Source: Deltaproteobacteria bacterium
Lineage (GTDB): Bacteria > Myxococcota_A > UBA9042 > DTJE01
Direction: 5' to 3'
Length of the DNA: 64,000 nt
Assembly: GCA_029547805.1 (NCBI GenBank)
Contig: JAKPOP010000003.1
Location: 1 to 64,000 of the forward strand
Made by a program: the position numbers and the translations under genes. Shown here in pieces: positions 46,523-58,369 of this stretch (within the stretch, counting starts at the first letter, position 1; the number at the start of each line of letters is the position of its first letter). The notes under the pieces are model-generated. The model saw nothing but the letters and a program-made list of their open reading frames with translations. It made no database searches and was not told where the DNA came from.

Positions 46523-47110
46523 TCAGCCGTGCTTCTGGAAGAACTCCAGGGCCCCCTGGGGGTCCGCCTTCATGGTGTCGGCCCCCGGCGTCCAGTTGGC
46601 CGGGCAGACCTCGCCGTGAATCCGGGTGTACTGGATGGCGTCCAGCACCCGGAGCGTCTCGTCGACGCTGCGGCCGATGCCGAGGTCATGGACGACCTGA
46701 TAGGCGATCTTCCCTTCGGGGTCGATGATGAAGAGGCCCCGCAGCGCGATTCCGGGATCCACCAGCACCCCGTAGTCCGACGAGATCTTCTTCGAGATGT
46801 CCGAGACCAGGGGATAGGCGATGTCTCCCAGGCCGCCCTTGCTCCGGGGGGTCTGGATCCAGGCCAGGTGACTGTACTCGCTGTCCACCGACACGCCGAG
46901 GACCTCGGCATTCCGCTTGCGGAAGTCCTCGATCCGGTCGCTGAAGGCGGTGATCTCCGTGGGGCAGACGAAGGTGAAGTCCAGCGGGTAGAAGAAGAGG
47001 ACCACCCACTTGCCCCGGTAGGACGAGAGGTCCACCGTCACGAACTCCTTTCCTGAAACGGCCTTGGCGATGAACTGGGGCGCCTGCGTGGTGACCAGGG
47101 GAACTGCCAT
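46523..47110 (-). CDS. 2-Cys peroxiredoxin (AhpC/TSA family)
   Basis: The start at 47110 has AAGGAGG upstream and gives 195 residues, the usual length. The peroxidatic Cys49 is in [10 protein letters not shown] and the resolving Cys is in HGEVCPANW near residue 170. Such enzymes reduce hydrogen peroxide and organic peroxides in the cytoplasm using thioredoxin or a flavoprotein partner. It is divergent from glnS. No partner reductase is nearby. Confidence 0.95.
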   Translation of the reverse strand: MAVPLVTTQAPQFIAKAVSGKEFVTVDLSSYRGKWVVLFFYPLDFTFVCPTEITAFSDRIEDFRKRNAEVLGVSVDSEYSHLAWIQTPRSKGGLGDIAYPLVSDISKKISSDYGVLVDPGIALRGLFIIDPEGKIAYQVVHDLGIGRSVDETLRVLDAIQYTRIHGEVCPANWTPGADTMKADPQGALEFFQKHG

Positions 47111-47188
47111 GGGGACGACCTCCTTTTGTGATTGACGATCCTTCTGCCGAGAGGTCCGGGCACCTGAACCAGGACCGTAGGCATCCGG

Positions 47189-47217
47189 GAATATGGGCCT
47201 TCCCAAGAAATCGTCAA
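47189..47217 (-). promoter_or_regulatory. Candidate promoter of the peroxiredoxin gene
   Basis: On the minus strand TTGACG (47217-47212), 17 bases, then ATATTC (47194-47189). The leader to the start codon is about 80 bases. No regulator site was recognised. Confidence 0.45.
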
Positions 47218-47250
47218 TGGGGGTAGACTTCCGCGACCTTGGAGGACACC

Positions 47251-49425
<2,175 letters not shown>

Positions 49426-49509
49426 CCTCCCGGCCGGATGGTCCCGGAGGGCCTTCCGTCACCCGTATCGTGCCCGTTCTTGGATGGGTTCCCGCCGCGA
49501 CCCGGCTTC

Positions 49510-50268
49510 CTACCACAGGAAGGGAAGAATCGCTCTGCGTTCGGGCGGATAGTCCGGGAAGCGTTCCCGGTACCAGGCATGGTGGGCCACGGCACGGGGG
49601 AAGAGGTTCGCGGCGGTCCAGATCGAGAAGACGAGCCCGCCGATGGACCAGGTCAGGATCGCCCAGCCGGTCCACTGGACCCACTCGCCCAGATAGTTCG
49701 GTGAGGTGACCCACTGGAAGAGGCCCCCTCGGGGAATTCGGTATCCTGTCTCCCCGGGGGCTCGAAGGGTCCGTAGCAGGTAGTCGGAGTGGACGTGGGT
49801 CGCGAGGCCACCCAGGAACAGCACAAGCCCCAGCAGGAACCGCGGGTCCCCCAGCCACGTGTCCGGTCGGGGCGGGGCGACCAGGAACAGACCGCCGGCA
49901 TTCAGGAAGGCATTTCCGATGTTGAACAGGAACCCCATCGCCACCACCACGATGGGGACCGAGTGGCCCGATCGGATCAGGAAGGGATAGACCAGGGTCC
50001 GGTAGCCGTAGTGCAGCAGCCAGAGGCCCAGGAAGACCCACGCCGTCACGTTCTGGAAGGGCCGTCCGGCCAGGAAGAACAGGATCGTGGCCACGATGGC
50101 CGGGCTCTCCATCAGGACCCAGGCCGGGCGAGGCGGCAGGGCCGGACCCCACTTCCGGCTGCCGTGGCGGCCATAGCCGGCCGGGAGACGCAGCAGCACC
50201 ACGAACACCAGGGCCGCCAGGCCGAGGTAGATCCAGACCACCGTGCGATGGAGTTCCAGGAGATTCAT
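49510..50268 (-). CDS. Membrane protein, 3-oxo-5-alpha-steroid 4-dehydrogenase-like
   Basis: This 252-residue protein has about six membrane helices. The C-terminal family signature includes GETGYRIPRGGLFQWVTSPN, YLGEWVQWTGWAI and HHAWYRERFPDYPPERRAIL, matching steroid 5-alpha-reductase-type enzymes that use NADPH to reduce an enone. In bacteria the true substrate is usually unknown. The start overlaps the stop of the Rrf2-type regulator (ATGA), so the two are translationally coupled and the regulator may control it. Confidence 0.85.
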   Translation of the reverse strand: MNLLELHRTVVWIYLGLAALVFVVLLRLPAGYGRHGSRKWGPALPPRPAWVLMESPAIVATILFFLAGRPFQNVTAWVFLGLWLLHYGYRTLVYPFLIRSGHSVPIVVVAMGFLFNIGNAFLNAGGLFLVAPPRPDTWLGDPRFLLGLVLFLGGLATHVHSDYLLRTLRAPGETGYRIPRGGLFQWVTSPNYLGEWVQWTGWAILTWSIGGLVFSIWTAANLFPRAVAHHAWYRERFPDYPPERRAILPFLW

Positions 50269-50690
50269 GGGGTGCTCGGTGAATGGCCGGCCCCGAACTC
50301 TGCCAGGGAGGTCCGGGCCAGGCGGTCCCGGACGTCTCGGGTCGCCCGGACCAGGGTGTCCCCGAAGAGGCAGTGGCCCGCCGGACAGTGGGGGTGATCC
50401 ATCAGGCAGCCGCCCGGGTGCAGGGGACCGTCGATGGCCTCGTAGATCTCCAGCAGCGTGTACTCCGCGGGGGACCGGGCGAGGCGGAATCCCCCGTGGG
50501 GGCCCCGGACGCTGCTCAGAAGGCCCATCCTGGCCAGACGCTGGAGGACCTTGGCCAGGTGGGCCGACGATACGGGGAGTTCGTCCTTGAGGTCCTTCAC
50601 CGAGAGCCAGCGAGCGGGATCCCGAGCCAGGATCACCATCGCGTGAAGACCGATCGATGCGGCCTCCGAGACCCGGACCAGCGGATTCAT
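50265..50690 (-). CDS. Rrf2-family transcriptional regulator
   Basis: From 50690 (GGAGGGGG upstream) 141 residues form a winged-helix regulator, with VKDLKDELPVSSAHLAKVLQ (recognition region) and VRGPHGGFRLAR (wing). Three cysteines, Cys95, Cys102 and Cys107, spaced like the [2Fe-2S] ligands of IscR and NsrR, suggest it senses iron-sulphur status, redox or nitric oxide. It begins a two-gene operon with the steroid-reductase-like membrane protein. Confidence 0.9.
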   Translation of the reverse strand: MNPLVRVSEAASIGLHAMVILARDPARWLSVKDLKDELPVSSAHLAKVLQRLARMGLLSSVRGPHGGFRLARSPAEYTLLEIYEAIDGPLHPGGCLMDHPHCPAGHCLFGDTLVRATRDVRDRLARTSLAEFGAGHSPSTP

Positions 50691-50727
50691 GAGGCCCCCT
50701 CCGGAGTCCACGGCGAACAACCGCGCC

Positions 50728-50757
50728 TTCCATAATGGAAATCCCGGATTTGGTCAA
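50728..50757 (-). promoter_or_regulatory. Promoter of the rrf2 operon with overlapping palindrome
   Basis: On the minus strand TTGACC (50757-50752), 17 bases, then TATGGA (50734-50729). A perfect palindrome TTCCAT-A-ATGGAA (50728-50740) covers the -10 element, so a bound regulator would block it. Self-repression by the Rrf2 protein is the simplest guess. The opposite strand may carry the murI promoter (TTGGTC-N17-GGATAC). Confidence 0.55.
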
Positions 50758-50812
50758 TCGTTCCGTTCCGGCGGATACTTCCTGAGGCGATGGGAGGGGC
50801 TGGAGACTGGCG

Positions 50813-51691
50813 ATGGAACAGGGACCGATCGGGGTCTTCGACTCGGGCTTCGGGGGACTGACGGTCCTCCGCAGCCTCCGGGAACGCCTCCCAGGCTACG
50901 ACTATCTCTACCTCGGGGACAGCGCCCGGACGCCCTATGGGACCCGCAGCCATGAGCGCGTGCTGGAGTTCACGCGGGAATCGGTGGAGGCCCTCTTCGA
51001 GGCTGGTTGCCCCCTGGTGGTGGTGGCCTGCAATACGGCCTCGGCCCGGGCTCTCCGGGTGCTTCAGCAGCGACACCTGCCGCGATTTCGCCCGGATCGG
51101 CGGTTGTTGGGCGTGGTCCGGCCCTCGGTGGAGGCCCTGGCGAACCTCCCCCCGGGGGCCCACCCCGGGCTCACCGCCCCGTCGTCGGTCCAGGGAACCG
51201 TGGCGGTGCTGGGAACCCCGGGGACCATCGCCTCCGGGACCTACGCCGTGGAACTGGGGCATCTGGCTCCAGGCCTCCGGGTGATCCAGCAGGCCTGTCC
51301 CCTCTGGGTGCCCCTGGTCGAGGCGGGGGAGATCGAGGGTCCAGGGTGCGAGTGGTTCCTGCATCGCTACCTGGATCCCCTCTTCCAGGACCCGGACCCT
51401 CCGACCCGCATCCTGCTCGGCTGCACCCACTATCCCCTGCTGCGTCCGGGAATCCTTCGAATCGTGCCTCCCGGAACGGAGGTCCTCTCCCAGGGGCCTC
51501 TGGTGGCCGAACGGCTGGAGGACTGGCTCCGGCGGCACCCGGAGTTCGAGGAGCGGCTGACGCGCCATGGCGAGATCCGCTACTGGACCACCGACGACCC
51601 CGGCCGTTTCGACGACATCGGCGGCCTGCTGATGGGGATGTCTCTTCGTTCCCGGCGCGTGGACCTGCCGCCCTTCCGGGGGAACGAATAG
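50813..51691 (+). CDS. murI: Glutamate racemase
   Basis: This 292-residue enzyme supplies D-glutamate for peptidoglycan. It shows GVFDSGFGGLTVL with the first catalytic-site Asp, YLGDSARTPYGTRS, the first catalytic Cys in VVACNTASARAL, and the second in LLGCTHYPLLRP. The gene is divergent from the rrf2 operon and convergent with the M16 peptidase gene, whose stop is 18 bp away. Confidence 0.96.
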   Translation: MEQGPIGVFDSGFGGLTVLRSLRERLPGYDYLYLGDSARTPYGTRSHERVLEFTRESVEALFEAGCPLVVVACNTASARALRVLQQRHLPRFRPDRRLLGVVRPSVEALANLPPGAHPGLTAPSSVQGTVAVLGTPGTIASGTYAVELGHLAPGLRVIQQACPLWVPLVEAGEIEGPGCEWFLHRYLDPLFQDPDPPTRILLGCTHYPLLRPGILRIVPPGTEVLSQGPLVAERLEDWLRRHPEFEERLTRHGEIRYWTTDDPGRFDDIGGLLMGMSLRSRRVDLPPFRGNE

Positions 51692-51708
51692 CCCCCGGCA
51701 TCCGGAAT

Positions 51709-54459
51709 TCAGAGGGGGTTCCCGTCGGGGTCCAGCATCACCACCGGTCCCCGGCCAAGAGCCTCCAGGTCTTCTCGGATTCGCGCGGCGTCGCCCACCA
51801 CCACGATGGAGACCCGGTTCATGTCCAGGTAGCGGGACGCCGCCCGCTCCAGGTCCTCGGGGGAGACGCGGCGGATCATCGCCGGATACTGGACCAGCGT
51901 CTCTTCCGGCAGGCCGTAGAGGATCAGGTCCAGGTACCGGGAGGCGACCTTCTGGAGCGTCTCGAAGCGTCGCGGATAGCCATTGACGAGGCTGTTGACG
52001 GCGTACTCCAGTTCCTGACCGAGGATCGGACGCTTTCCCCGGACATCGTCCAGTTCCCGGAGGATCTCCTGGAGGGCCGGAACCGTGACCCGGGTTTCCA
52101 CCGGAGCGGTGGCCACCAGGGCCCCGGCGAACCGGGAGTACTGGAACTGGGCCCGGGCGCCATAGGTGTAGCCCTTGTCCTCCCGGAGGTTCAGATTGAG
52201 GCGGCTCACGAACTGGCCCCCCAGGGCCGCCTCCAGGACCTCCAGGACCGGGAAGTCCGGGGTGTTCCGGGCGGGTCCTGGAAGCGCGGCGATGATCACT
52301 GACTGGGCGGCTCCAGGGCGATCGACCAGGTAGATCCGCGACGCGTCGGGCGACCGGAGGGGTGGAAGCGCCGGGTCCGGGGCGCCCTCCGGGTCCTTCC
52401 AGGTCCCGAACAGGTCCCGCACCAGCGGTTCCAGCGTGTTGCGATCCACATCCCCCACCACCAGCAGTCGAGCCCCGGCCGGGCGCATCCGCGACCGCCA
52501 CCAGCGAGCGACGTCTTCCCGCTGGACCGCCCTGAGGCCCGCCTCGGTCCCCATCGGGGATCGCCCGTAGGGATGGTCGCCGAAGAGCACCTTCCGGGAC
52601 ACCTGGGCCGCGATCCAGGTCGGGACGTCCCGGGCCTGGACCAGGTCCACGAGGTGCAGGTCCCGCTGTCGCTCGACCTCGTCTTCCGGGAAGTCGGGGC
52701 GCAACAGAAGGTCTGCGAAGAGCCGCATCGACTCGGGCAGCCGAGGGCGAATGAGGGACATCCGGGCCAGCACGGCGTCGGTGTTCGCCTGGGCCTCGAA
52801 CTGCGCTCCCAGGCGCTCCAGGGCCTCGGCGATCTCCTGGGAAGTCTTCCCGGCGGCGCCTTCCTCCAGCAGGTCCGTGGTCAGGGACGCCAGGCCCGAC
52901 CGGTCCGGCGGCTCGGCCGAGAGGCCGCCCGGGAGGATCATCCCCAGGAAGACCAGGGGCACCTCGTGGCGCTCCACGAGGCTCACCTCCAGGCCGTTGG
53001 GCAAGGTGAACACCTGGCGGGTCGGCAGGTGGAAGTCCGCATCCCGTCCTCGGCCGGGCAGGGAGGATCGTTCCGTCGGGGAGGCGGTTCCCTCCGTCGC
53101 GGGACCCAGAGAAGCCGGCCTGGGGATCACGCGCAACGCCACCTTCGGAGCACGAAGGATCCGCCTGGCGGCGTCCCGGACCTGTTCCCGGGTCAGGCCC
53201 AGGTACCGATCGAGGTCCCAGCGGAAGCGGTCCGGGTCCCCGAGGTGCTGGGCGTAGAGGTTCATCCGGTCGGCGATGCCGCCGAAGCCCCCGATGTTTT
53301 CCATGGAGCGGAGGAAGTCCGCCGCGATCGAGGTGACGGTGCGCTCCAGTTCCTCCCGGGTGATGCCATCCCGGACCAGGTCGTCGATGACCGCGGCGGC
53401 GGCTGCCTCGACCTCTTCCAGGGAGTGCCCGGGCTTCGGAGTCAGGACGACCTGCAGGATGCCCGAGAGTTGCGATGAGCCGTGAAAGGCGCTGGCGTCC
53501 TGGGCAATCTGCATCCGGTGCACCAGTTGCTGGTACAGCCGCGAGGTCTTGCCCCCGCCCAGGACCTGGGCCAGGACGTCCATGGCCGCATCGTCCGGCG
53601 AGAAGAGAGGCACGGAGTGCCAGGTCCAGTAGGTCCGGGGCAACTGGACGCGGTCCTCCATCTCCAACGACAGGTCCCGGCTCAGGGCCGGTACCCAGGC
53701 CTGGACCTGTGCCCGAGGAGGACCCGGCGGGAAGGCCCCGAAGTACTTCCGCACCAGGGTCATGGCCACGTCGGGATCGAAGTCTCCGACAATGGAAAGG
53801 GTCGCGTTGTCCGGGCCGTACCAGGTCCGAAAGAAGTCCTTGACATCGTCGAGACTCGCGGCGTCGAGGTCCGCCATCGACCCGATCGTGGGCCACGAGT
53901 AGGGATGGTTCGGCGGGTAGAGGACCTGCAGGATCCGCTCCCAGACCAGCCCATAGGGACGATTCTCATAGTTCTGGCGCCGCTCGTTCTGGACCACCGA
54001 TCGCTGGTTGTCCAGGCGTTCCTGGGTGATCGCGTCGAGCAGGAAGCCCATCCGGTCCGATTCCAGCCACAGGGCCCGTTCCAGCCAGGCCGACGGAACG
54101 ACCTCCCAGTAGCGGGTCCGGTCGGTGCCGGTGGCCCCGTTCACGGCCCCACCGATGTCCTGCAGGGGCTTGAAGAAGTCGTCGTTGAAGTGGGCAGAAC
54201 CCTGGAACATCAGGTGCTCGAAGAGGTGGGCGAACCCGGTTCGGCCGGGGCGCTCGTTCCGAGACCCGACCCGGTAGTTGATGTCGATGGCCACCAGCGG
54301 GGCCCGGGCATCCCGGAGCAGGAAGACGGTCAGGCCGTTCTCCAGGCGGTGGACCTGTGGTTTCAGCAGAGTCAGGGGGTTCTCCATCATCTTCCCTCTC
54401 GCCTCCCGTCCGGGAACACACAACAGCACCAGGATCATCCAACCGACGACGCGCTTCAT
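51709..54459 (-). CDS. M16-family zinc peptidase, two-domain, exported
   Basis: This 916-residue protein starts with a signal-like MKRVVGWMILVLLCVPGREA. The N-terminal half has the inverted zinc motif HLFEH (78-82) in GFAHLFEHLMFQ, with the downstream Glu in the usual helix (QRSVVQNERRQNYENRPYG). The second half repeats the fold without the zinc ligands (ASLTTDLLEEGAAGKT). This is the usual active/inactive pair of periplasmic M16 peptidases, which degrade small unfolded peptides. GAGGAGG precedes the ATG. Confidence 0.93.
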   Translation of the reverse strand: MKRVVGWMILVLLCVPGREARGKMMENPLTLLKPQVHRLENGLTVFLLRDARAPLVAIDINYRVGSRNERPGRTGFAHLFEHLMFQGSAHFNDDFFKPLQDIGGAVNGATGTDRTRYWEVVPSAWLERALWLESDRMGFLLDAITQERLDNQRSVVQNERRQNYENRPYGLVWERILQVLYPPNHPYSWPTIGSMADLDAASLDDVKDFFRTWYGPDNATLSIVGDFDPDVAMTLVRKYFGAFPPGPPRAQVQAWVPALSRDLSLEMEDRVQLPRTYWTWHSVPLFSPDDAAMDVLAQVLGGGKTSRLYQQLVHRMQIAQDASAFHGSSQLSGILQVVLTPKPGHSLEEVEAAAAAVIDDLVRDGITREELERTVTSIAADFLRSMENIGGFGGIADRMNLYAQHLGDPDRFRWDLDRYLGLTREQVRDAARRILRAPKVALRVIPRPASLGPATEGTASPTERSSLPGRGRDADFHLPTRQVFTLPNGLEVSLVERHEVPLVFLGMILPGGLSAEPPDRSGLASLTTDLLEEGAAGKTSQEIAEALERLGAQFEAQANTDAVLARMSLIRPRLPESMRLFADLLLRPDFPEDEVERQRDLHLVDLVQARDVPTWIAAQVSRKVLFGDHPYGRSPMGTEAGLRAVQREDVARWWRSRMRPAGARLLVVGDVDRNTLEPLVRDLFGTWKDPEGAPDPALPPLRSPDASRIYLVDRPGAAQSVIIAALPGPARNTPDFPVLEVLEAALGGQFVSRLNLNLREDKGYTYGARAQFQYSRFAGALVATAPVETRVTVPALQEILRELDDVRGKRPILGQELEYAVNSLVNGYPRRFETLQKVASRYLDLILYGLPEETLVQYPAMIRRVSPEDLERAASRYLDMNRVSIVVVGDAARIREDLEALGRGPVVMLDPDGNPL

Positions 54460-54514
54460 GCCATCGCCTCCTCGAGGCGGAAGAATAGACTCTTCCTCGG
54501 GGGATGCCTACGGG

Positions 54515-56986
54515 TCACGACCGCGACATCCACCAGGCCAGGGCCCCGATGCCCAGGACTCCGGCCAGGACCCAGGGAATCCAACGCCAGAGGGACGTCC
54601 GGAACGGGACGGCCTGTCGCAGGGTCTGAAGCGACGGATCCTGGGGGTCCAGGGTCTCGATGCGCCGGAGGACCTCCTGCTGCTGTTCGGCGTTCCGGGC
54701 CGCCTGGAGGGCCTTCAGGAGGTGCTGTCCCGTGGTCCGGCGGACCGCGACGGCCGACTCGCCCCGGAGGACCTGCGAGAGCCAGACCCCCATCTCACCG
54801 GCCTCGGGAAAGGCCGGGTCGTCGGCCCGGATGGACGCCATCGAGGTGCGGTACCAGAGGGCGATGCGGCCCTCCACCTCCGGGTCTCCCCTGCCCCACT
54901 CGAGCAATCGGTCCAGGAAGTCCCGTCGATCGGCCCAGGAACGGCCGGCCAGGCCCTCGTCCAGACGATCGACCACCTCCCGCTTCAGGAGGTCCCGGAT
55001 CGATCGACAGATGGCCGAACGGGGCTGTCCCGCCAGGAGTCCCGCGATGCGGAATCCGTCCCGACTGGACAACGGCAGCGAACGGGACCCCCTGTCCAGA
55101 TACCAGTGGGCCAGCTGGTCCAGGAGGTCGTCGGGCGGCAGGGTATCCAGGATCGTCTGCACCATCTCGACCCAGGTGCCGGTCTCCCGGGGGTCCTGAA
55201 GCCAGGCCAGGGCCTCCTGGCGCAGGACCTCGCCGCATGCCTTCCCGGCATCCCCTCGGAGCCGTGCCCAGATGCGGCGCCCGTGACGGATGGTCTCCTG
55301 GCGGCGGGGGCCCTGGTCCACCAGTCGCCGGGAGGCCAGCCAGAGGTCCAGAAGGACCCGATCGGGGACGTCCGGCAGGCGTTCATAGAGGTCCAGCAGC
55401 GCCAGGGCCTCTCCGGTCCGGCCCGACACATCCAGGCGGCGGATCCGCTCCAGGGCGAAGGAACGGGACCCCCGAAGGGCCGGAAAGGTCCGCAGCAGGG
55501 ACTCGAGGGTCTCCCCGGCGGCCTCCCGGGCCTGGAGATACGCAAGGAAGGTCCGGGCCACCTCCCGGGCCGGGACCGGCCTGATCACGGCCTGCAGCAG
55601 GATCCCCCGGAGGTCCTCCGGGATGTCCGGAAGGCGGTCCAGGTTGCACCGGGCCGCGTCCCCAGGGTCCACCTGGACCTCCCTGGGCCACGGGGACTCG
55701 CCGAAGGCCACATCCAGGTCCGAGGCGTCCAGCAGGTCCGCCAGCAGGAGGTCCAGGCGCGCCCGCCGCTCGGCCCAGAAGGCCTGGAGCACCGGACCCC
55801 GGTTCGAATCGGGAAAGAGGGAGGCGATGTCCCGTTCCCGGTGCCGGGCGGCCTCATCGATCCAGGCAGGCGGTGGATCGGCGAGGCCCAGGTCCTGGTC
55901 CCGGCCGCCGGCCTGTTCCCAGAGGCGGAAGACCGGGGCCTGGAAGGAGTCGCCCGGCCGCCGCAGGAGCGGCAGTTCCCGGGCCATCCGATCCAGGGCC
56001 TCCCGGGCGTCCTCGGGGTAGTCCCGGGCGAGGGCCAGCCCGGCGCGCCAGAGGGCCACGTCCCAGAGACAGAACCGCTTCGCCAGCAACTGGTCCAGGA
56101 TCCTCGCGGCACTGGCCGCCTCGCCCGTATAGCCCTCGATCCGGGCCAGGGAGAGTTCCATCCAGGAGTCCAGGAAGGGGTCCCGGTTCAACGTGGAGGC
56201 CCGGACCTCCATCACCTCCCGGGTCAGGATGGCCCCTTCCTGCCGCAGGCTGGCCAGTTCCCGGGCCGAAGGAGGCCGGGGACGGCCGGGAACCCCTTCG
56301 CCGAGGGTCTCGCCAAGGCGTTCGTGAAGGGCGTACATCCGGAGGAAGTCGTCCCGGAGGGTCCCGGTGGCCTGTTCCCGCATCAGGGCGATCTGCATGC
56401 CGAGGGTCGCCCGGACCTCGGTGGCGAAGGCCAGGTGGTCCACGAATCCCGAGTGGTTCTCCAGCAGGTGCAGCCACGAGACCTGGCGGGGGTCCGCCAT
56501 GGAGGCCTCCAGGGTGATCCGGAGGAGTCGAGCGGCAGTGCGGACCGCAGGCAGGGGGGATCGCCGGACCAGGTCCGCCGCCTCTTCGATGGCCACGTCG
56601 GACCCCCGAACCCCCAACCGGTTGCAATGGAGCAGATCCAGGAGTTCCCAGGCCAGGGCCTGGAGGTCGCGGTCCAGGGACGGGAACCAGGACTCCCATC
56701 GTCGAGTCTCTTCCAGGGCGCATTCCACGAAGGAAGGGCCCAGGGAATCGGGCCGTTCGGACCCGTCGATGACCTCCTGAATGGCCAGGATCAGGACCCT
56801 GGCGGCCCGAAAGTGGTCCTCCAGGGCAATCCCCGCCTCGACGGATTCCTGGAGCCGCCGCATGCGGTCCGGGAAATCCCCGGGCCCCAGGCGGATGTCC
56901 AGGGATTCCATCTGTTCCTCGAGTTGCCGGATCCCGGCCTGGCCGGGATAGGTCAACCGGGGAGTGGGGGACGATTGGCCGGTCAT
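54515..56986 (-). CDS. Large helical protein with C-terminal membrane anchor
   Basis: This 823-residue protein has no signal peptide, is Leu/Arg/Asp-rich and appears alpha-helical throughout, reminiscent of solenoid repeats without a clear TPR or HEAT signature. One membrane helix at the very end (WIPWVLAGVLGIGALAWWM) makes it tail-anchored with the bulk in the cytoplasm. The start lacks a good ribosome site, but 51 bp after serC it may be read by coupling. No family is recognised. Confidence 0.78.
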   Translation of the reverse strand: MTGQSSPTPRLTYPGQAGIRQLEEQMESLDIRLGPGDFPDRMRRLQESVEAGIALEDHFRAARVLILAIQEVIDGSERPDSLGPSFVECALEETRRWESWFPSLDRDLQALAWELLDLLHCNRLGVRGSDVAIEEAADLVRRSPLPAVRTAARLLRITLEASMADPRQVSWLHLLENHSGFVDHLAFATEVRATLGMQIALMREQATGTLRDDFLRMYALHERLGETLGEGVPGRPRPPSARELASLRQEGAILTREVMEVRASTLNRDPFLDSWMELSLARIEGYTGEAASAARILDQLLAKRFCLWDVALWRAGLALARDYPEDAREALDRMARELPLLRRPGDSFQAPVFRLWEQAGGRDQDLGLADPPPAWIDEAARHRERDIASLFPDSNRGPVLQAFWAERRARLDLLLADLLDASDLDVAFGESPWPREVQVDPGDAARCNLDRLPDIPEDLRGILLQAVIRPVPAREVARTFLAYLQAREAAGETLESLLRTFPALRGSRSFALERIRRLDVSGRTGEALALLDLYERLPDVPDRVLLDLWLASRRLVDQGPRRQETIRHGRRIWARLRGDAGKACGEVLRQEALAWLQDPRETGTWVEMVQTILDTLPPDDLLDQLAHWYLDRGSRSLPLSSRDGFRIAGLLAGQPRSAICRSIRDLLKREVVDRLDEGLAGRSWADRRDFLDRLLEWGRGDPEVEGRIALWYRTSMASIRADDPAFPEAGEMGVWLSQVLRGESAVAVRRTTGQHLLKALQAARNAEQQQEVLRRIETLDPQDPSLQTLRQAVPFRTSLWRWIPWVLAGVLGIGALAWWMSRS

Positions 56987-57037
56987 GGGCCCAGCATAGC
57001 GGTGATCGGCCGGACGGTCCAGCCGGGCGGTCCACTG

Positions 57038-58135
57038 TCAGCCGTGGCGGACGACGAAGTCCTCCATGAAGGAGACCAGCGTCTGGACCTGGTCCACGGT
57101 GACCGCGTTGTACATCGACACCCGGATGCCCCCAAGATCGCGGTAGCCCTTCAGACCCACCATTCCGGCCTGTTTCGCCTCCTTCACGAAGAGGTCGTCC
57201 AGTTCCGGGGAGGGGAGGCGGAAGTCCACGTTCATGAGGGACCGGTCCTCGGGGACCGTCACATAGCCCTGGTAGAACCCCGGATGGCGATCGATGCACC
57301 CATACAGGAGTTCCCCTTTCCGCAGGTTCGCCGCCTCGATGGCCTTCAGGCCCCCGATCTCCCGGTTGTAGGCCAGCACGTTTCGCAGGATGTAGATCGA
57401 CCACGTCGGAGGGGTGTTGAAGAGGCTGTTCGCGTCGGCGTGGGTCTTGTAGGCCAGCATCTTCGGGAGGTCGGTGCGGCACTGGGCCAGCAAGTCCTTG
57501 CGGATCAGCACCACGACCAGCCCCGAAGGACCCAGGTTCTTCTGTGCGCCGGCGTAGATCAGCCCGAAGGGCCGCACGTCGAAGGGGCGCCACAGGAAGT
57601 CCGAGGACATGTCGCAGACCAGCGGAATGCCTCCAGTCTGGGGAAAGGTCTTCCACTGGGTGCCGTAGATGGTGTTGTTGCTGCAGAAATGGACGTAGGT
57701 GCTGTCCTCGTGGACCGAGATCTCCTCGGGTCGGGGAAGTCGCCGGAACCCCTCCGACTCGGTCGTGGCGATGCAGCGCGCCGCATCCCCGGCCACGACT
57801 CGTGCCTCCTGGAAGGCCTTCTTGGCCCAGGACCCCGTCACGATGTAGTCGGCCTTGCGTCCACCCCAGAGGAGGTTCATGGGGACCATTGCGAACTGCA
57901 GATTGCCACCGCCCTGAAGCAGCAGGACCTGGTACTCCTGGGGGACGTCCAGCAGTTCCCGGATCAGGTCGATGGCCTCCTGGTGGACCGCCTCGTATTC
58001 CTTGCTCCGGTGGGAGATCTCCATCACGGACATCCCGGTGCCCGCAAAGTCCAGCAGTTCGTCCCGGGCCCGTTCCAGGGGCTTCAGCGGCAGGGCCGCA
58101 GGACCGGCGTAGAAGTTGATGACCCTCTTTTCCAT
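57038..58135 (-). CDS. serC: Phosphoserine aminotransferase
   Basis: The start at 58135 has GGAGG five bases upstream and gives 365 residues, the usual size. It begins VINFYAGPAALPLKPLERA and shows ELLDVPQEYQVLLLQGGGNL, the PLP-lysine motif IYAGAQKNLGPSG and the family segment HADANSLFNTPPTWSIYIL. It transaminates 3-phosphohydroxypyruvate in serine synthesis and can act in pyridoxine synthesis. serA and serB are not in the window. Confidence 0.96.
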   Translation of the reverse strand: MEKRVINFYAGPAALPLKPLERARDELLDFAGTGMSVMEISHRSKEYEAVHQEAIDLIRELLDVPQEYQVLLLQGGGNLQFAMVPMNLLWGGRKADYIVTGSWAKKAFQEARVVAGDAARCIATTESEGFRRLPRPEEISVHEDSTYVHFCSNNTIYGTQWKTFPQTGGIPLVCDMSSDFLWRPFDVRPFGLIYAGAQKNLGPSGLVVVLIRKDLLAQCRTDLPKMLAYKTHADANSLFNTPPTWSIYILRNVLAYNREIGGLKAIEAANLRKGELLYGCIDRHPGFYQGYVTVPEDRSLMNVDFRLPSPELDDLFVKEAKQAGMVGLKGYRDLGGIRVSMYNAVTVDQVQTLVSFMEDFVVRHG

Positions 58136-58369
58136 CGCTGCCTCCAACCTTCCATGAGAGCGAAACCAGGAACCGGCCTTGATGTTAGCGTTTCCCTGGG
58201 AGAAGGCAACCGAAAAGAGCCGGAATCGTCGGGTCTCGCGGTCGCCCTGGGCGGCGCCGGCGCACCCGACCTGACCGCCGACCTCCAACCGATCCATTCG
58301 GTACCGCGTGGTCCGATGCTGCTATGATTGGCATGTTGCAAGGGAAGGCCCGAGCCGGAGGGGGGAGAC

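Noticed and set aside
54278-58327. 1349-codon plus-strand open frame
   Set aside because: It lies antisense to the M16 peptidase, the tail-anchored protein and serC. Composition is dominated by Gly/Arg/Pro/Gln from reversed GC-rich codons, with no family motifs.
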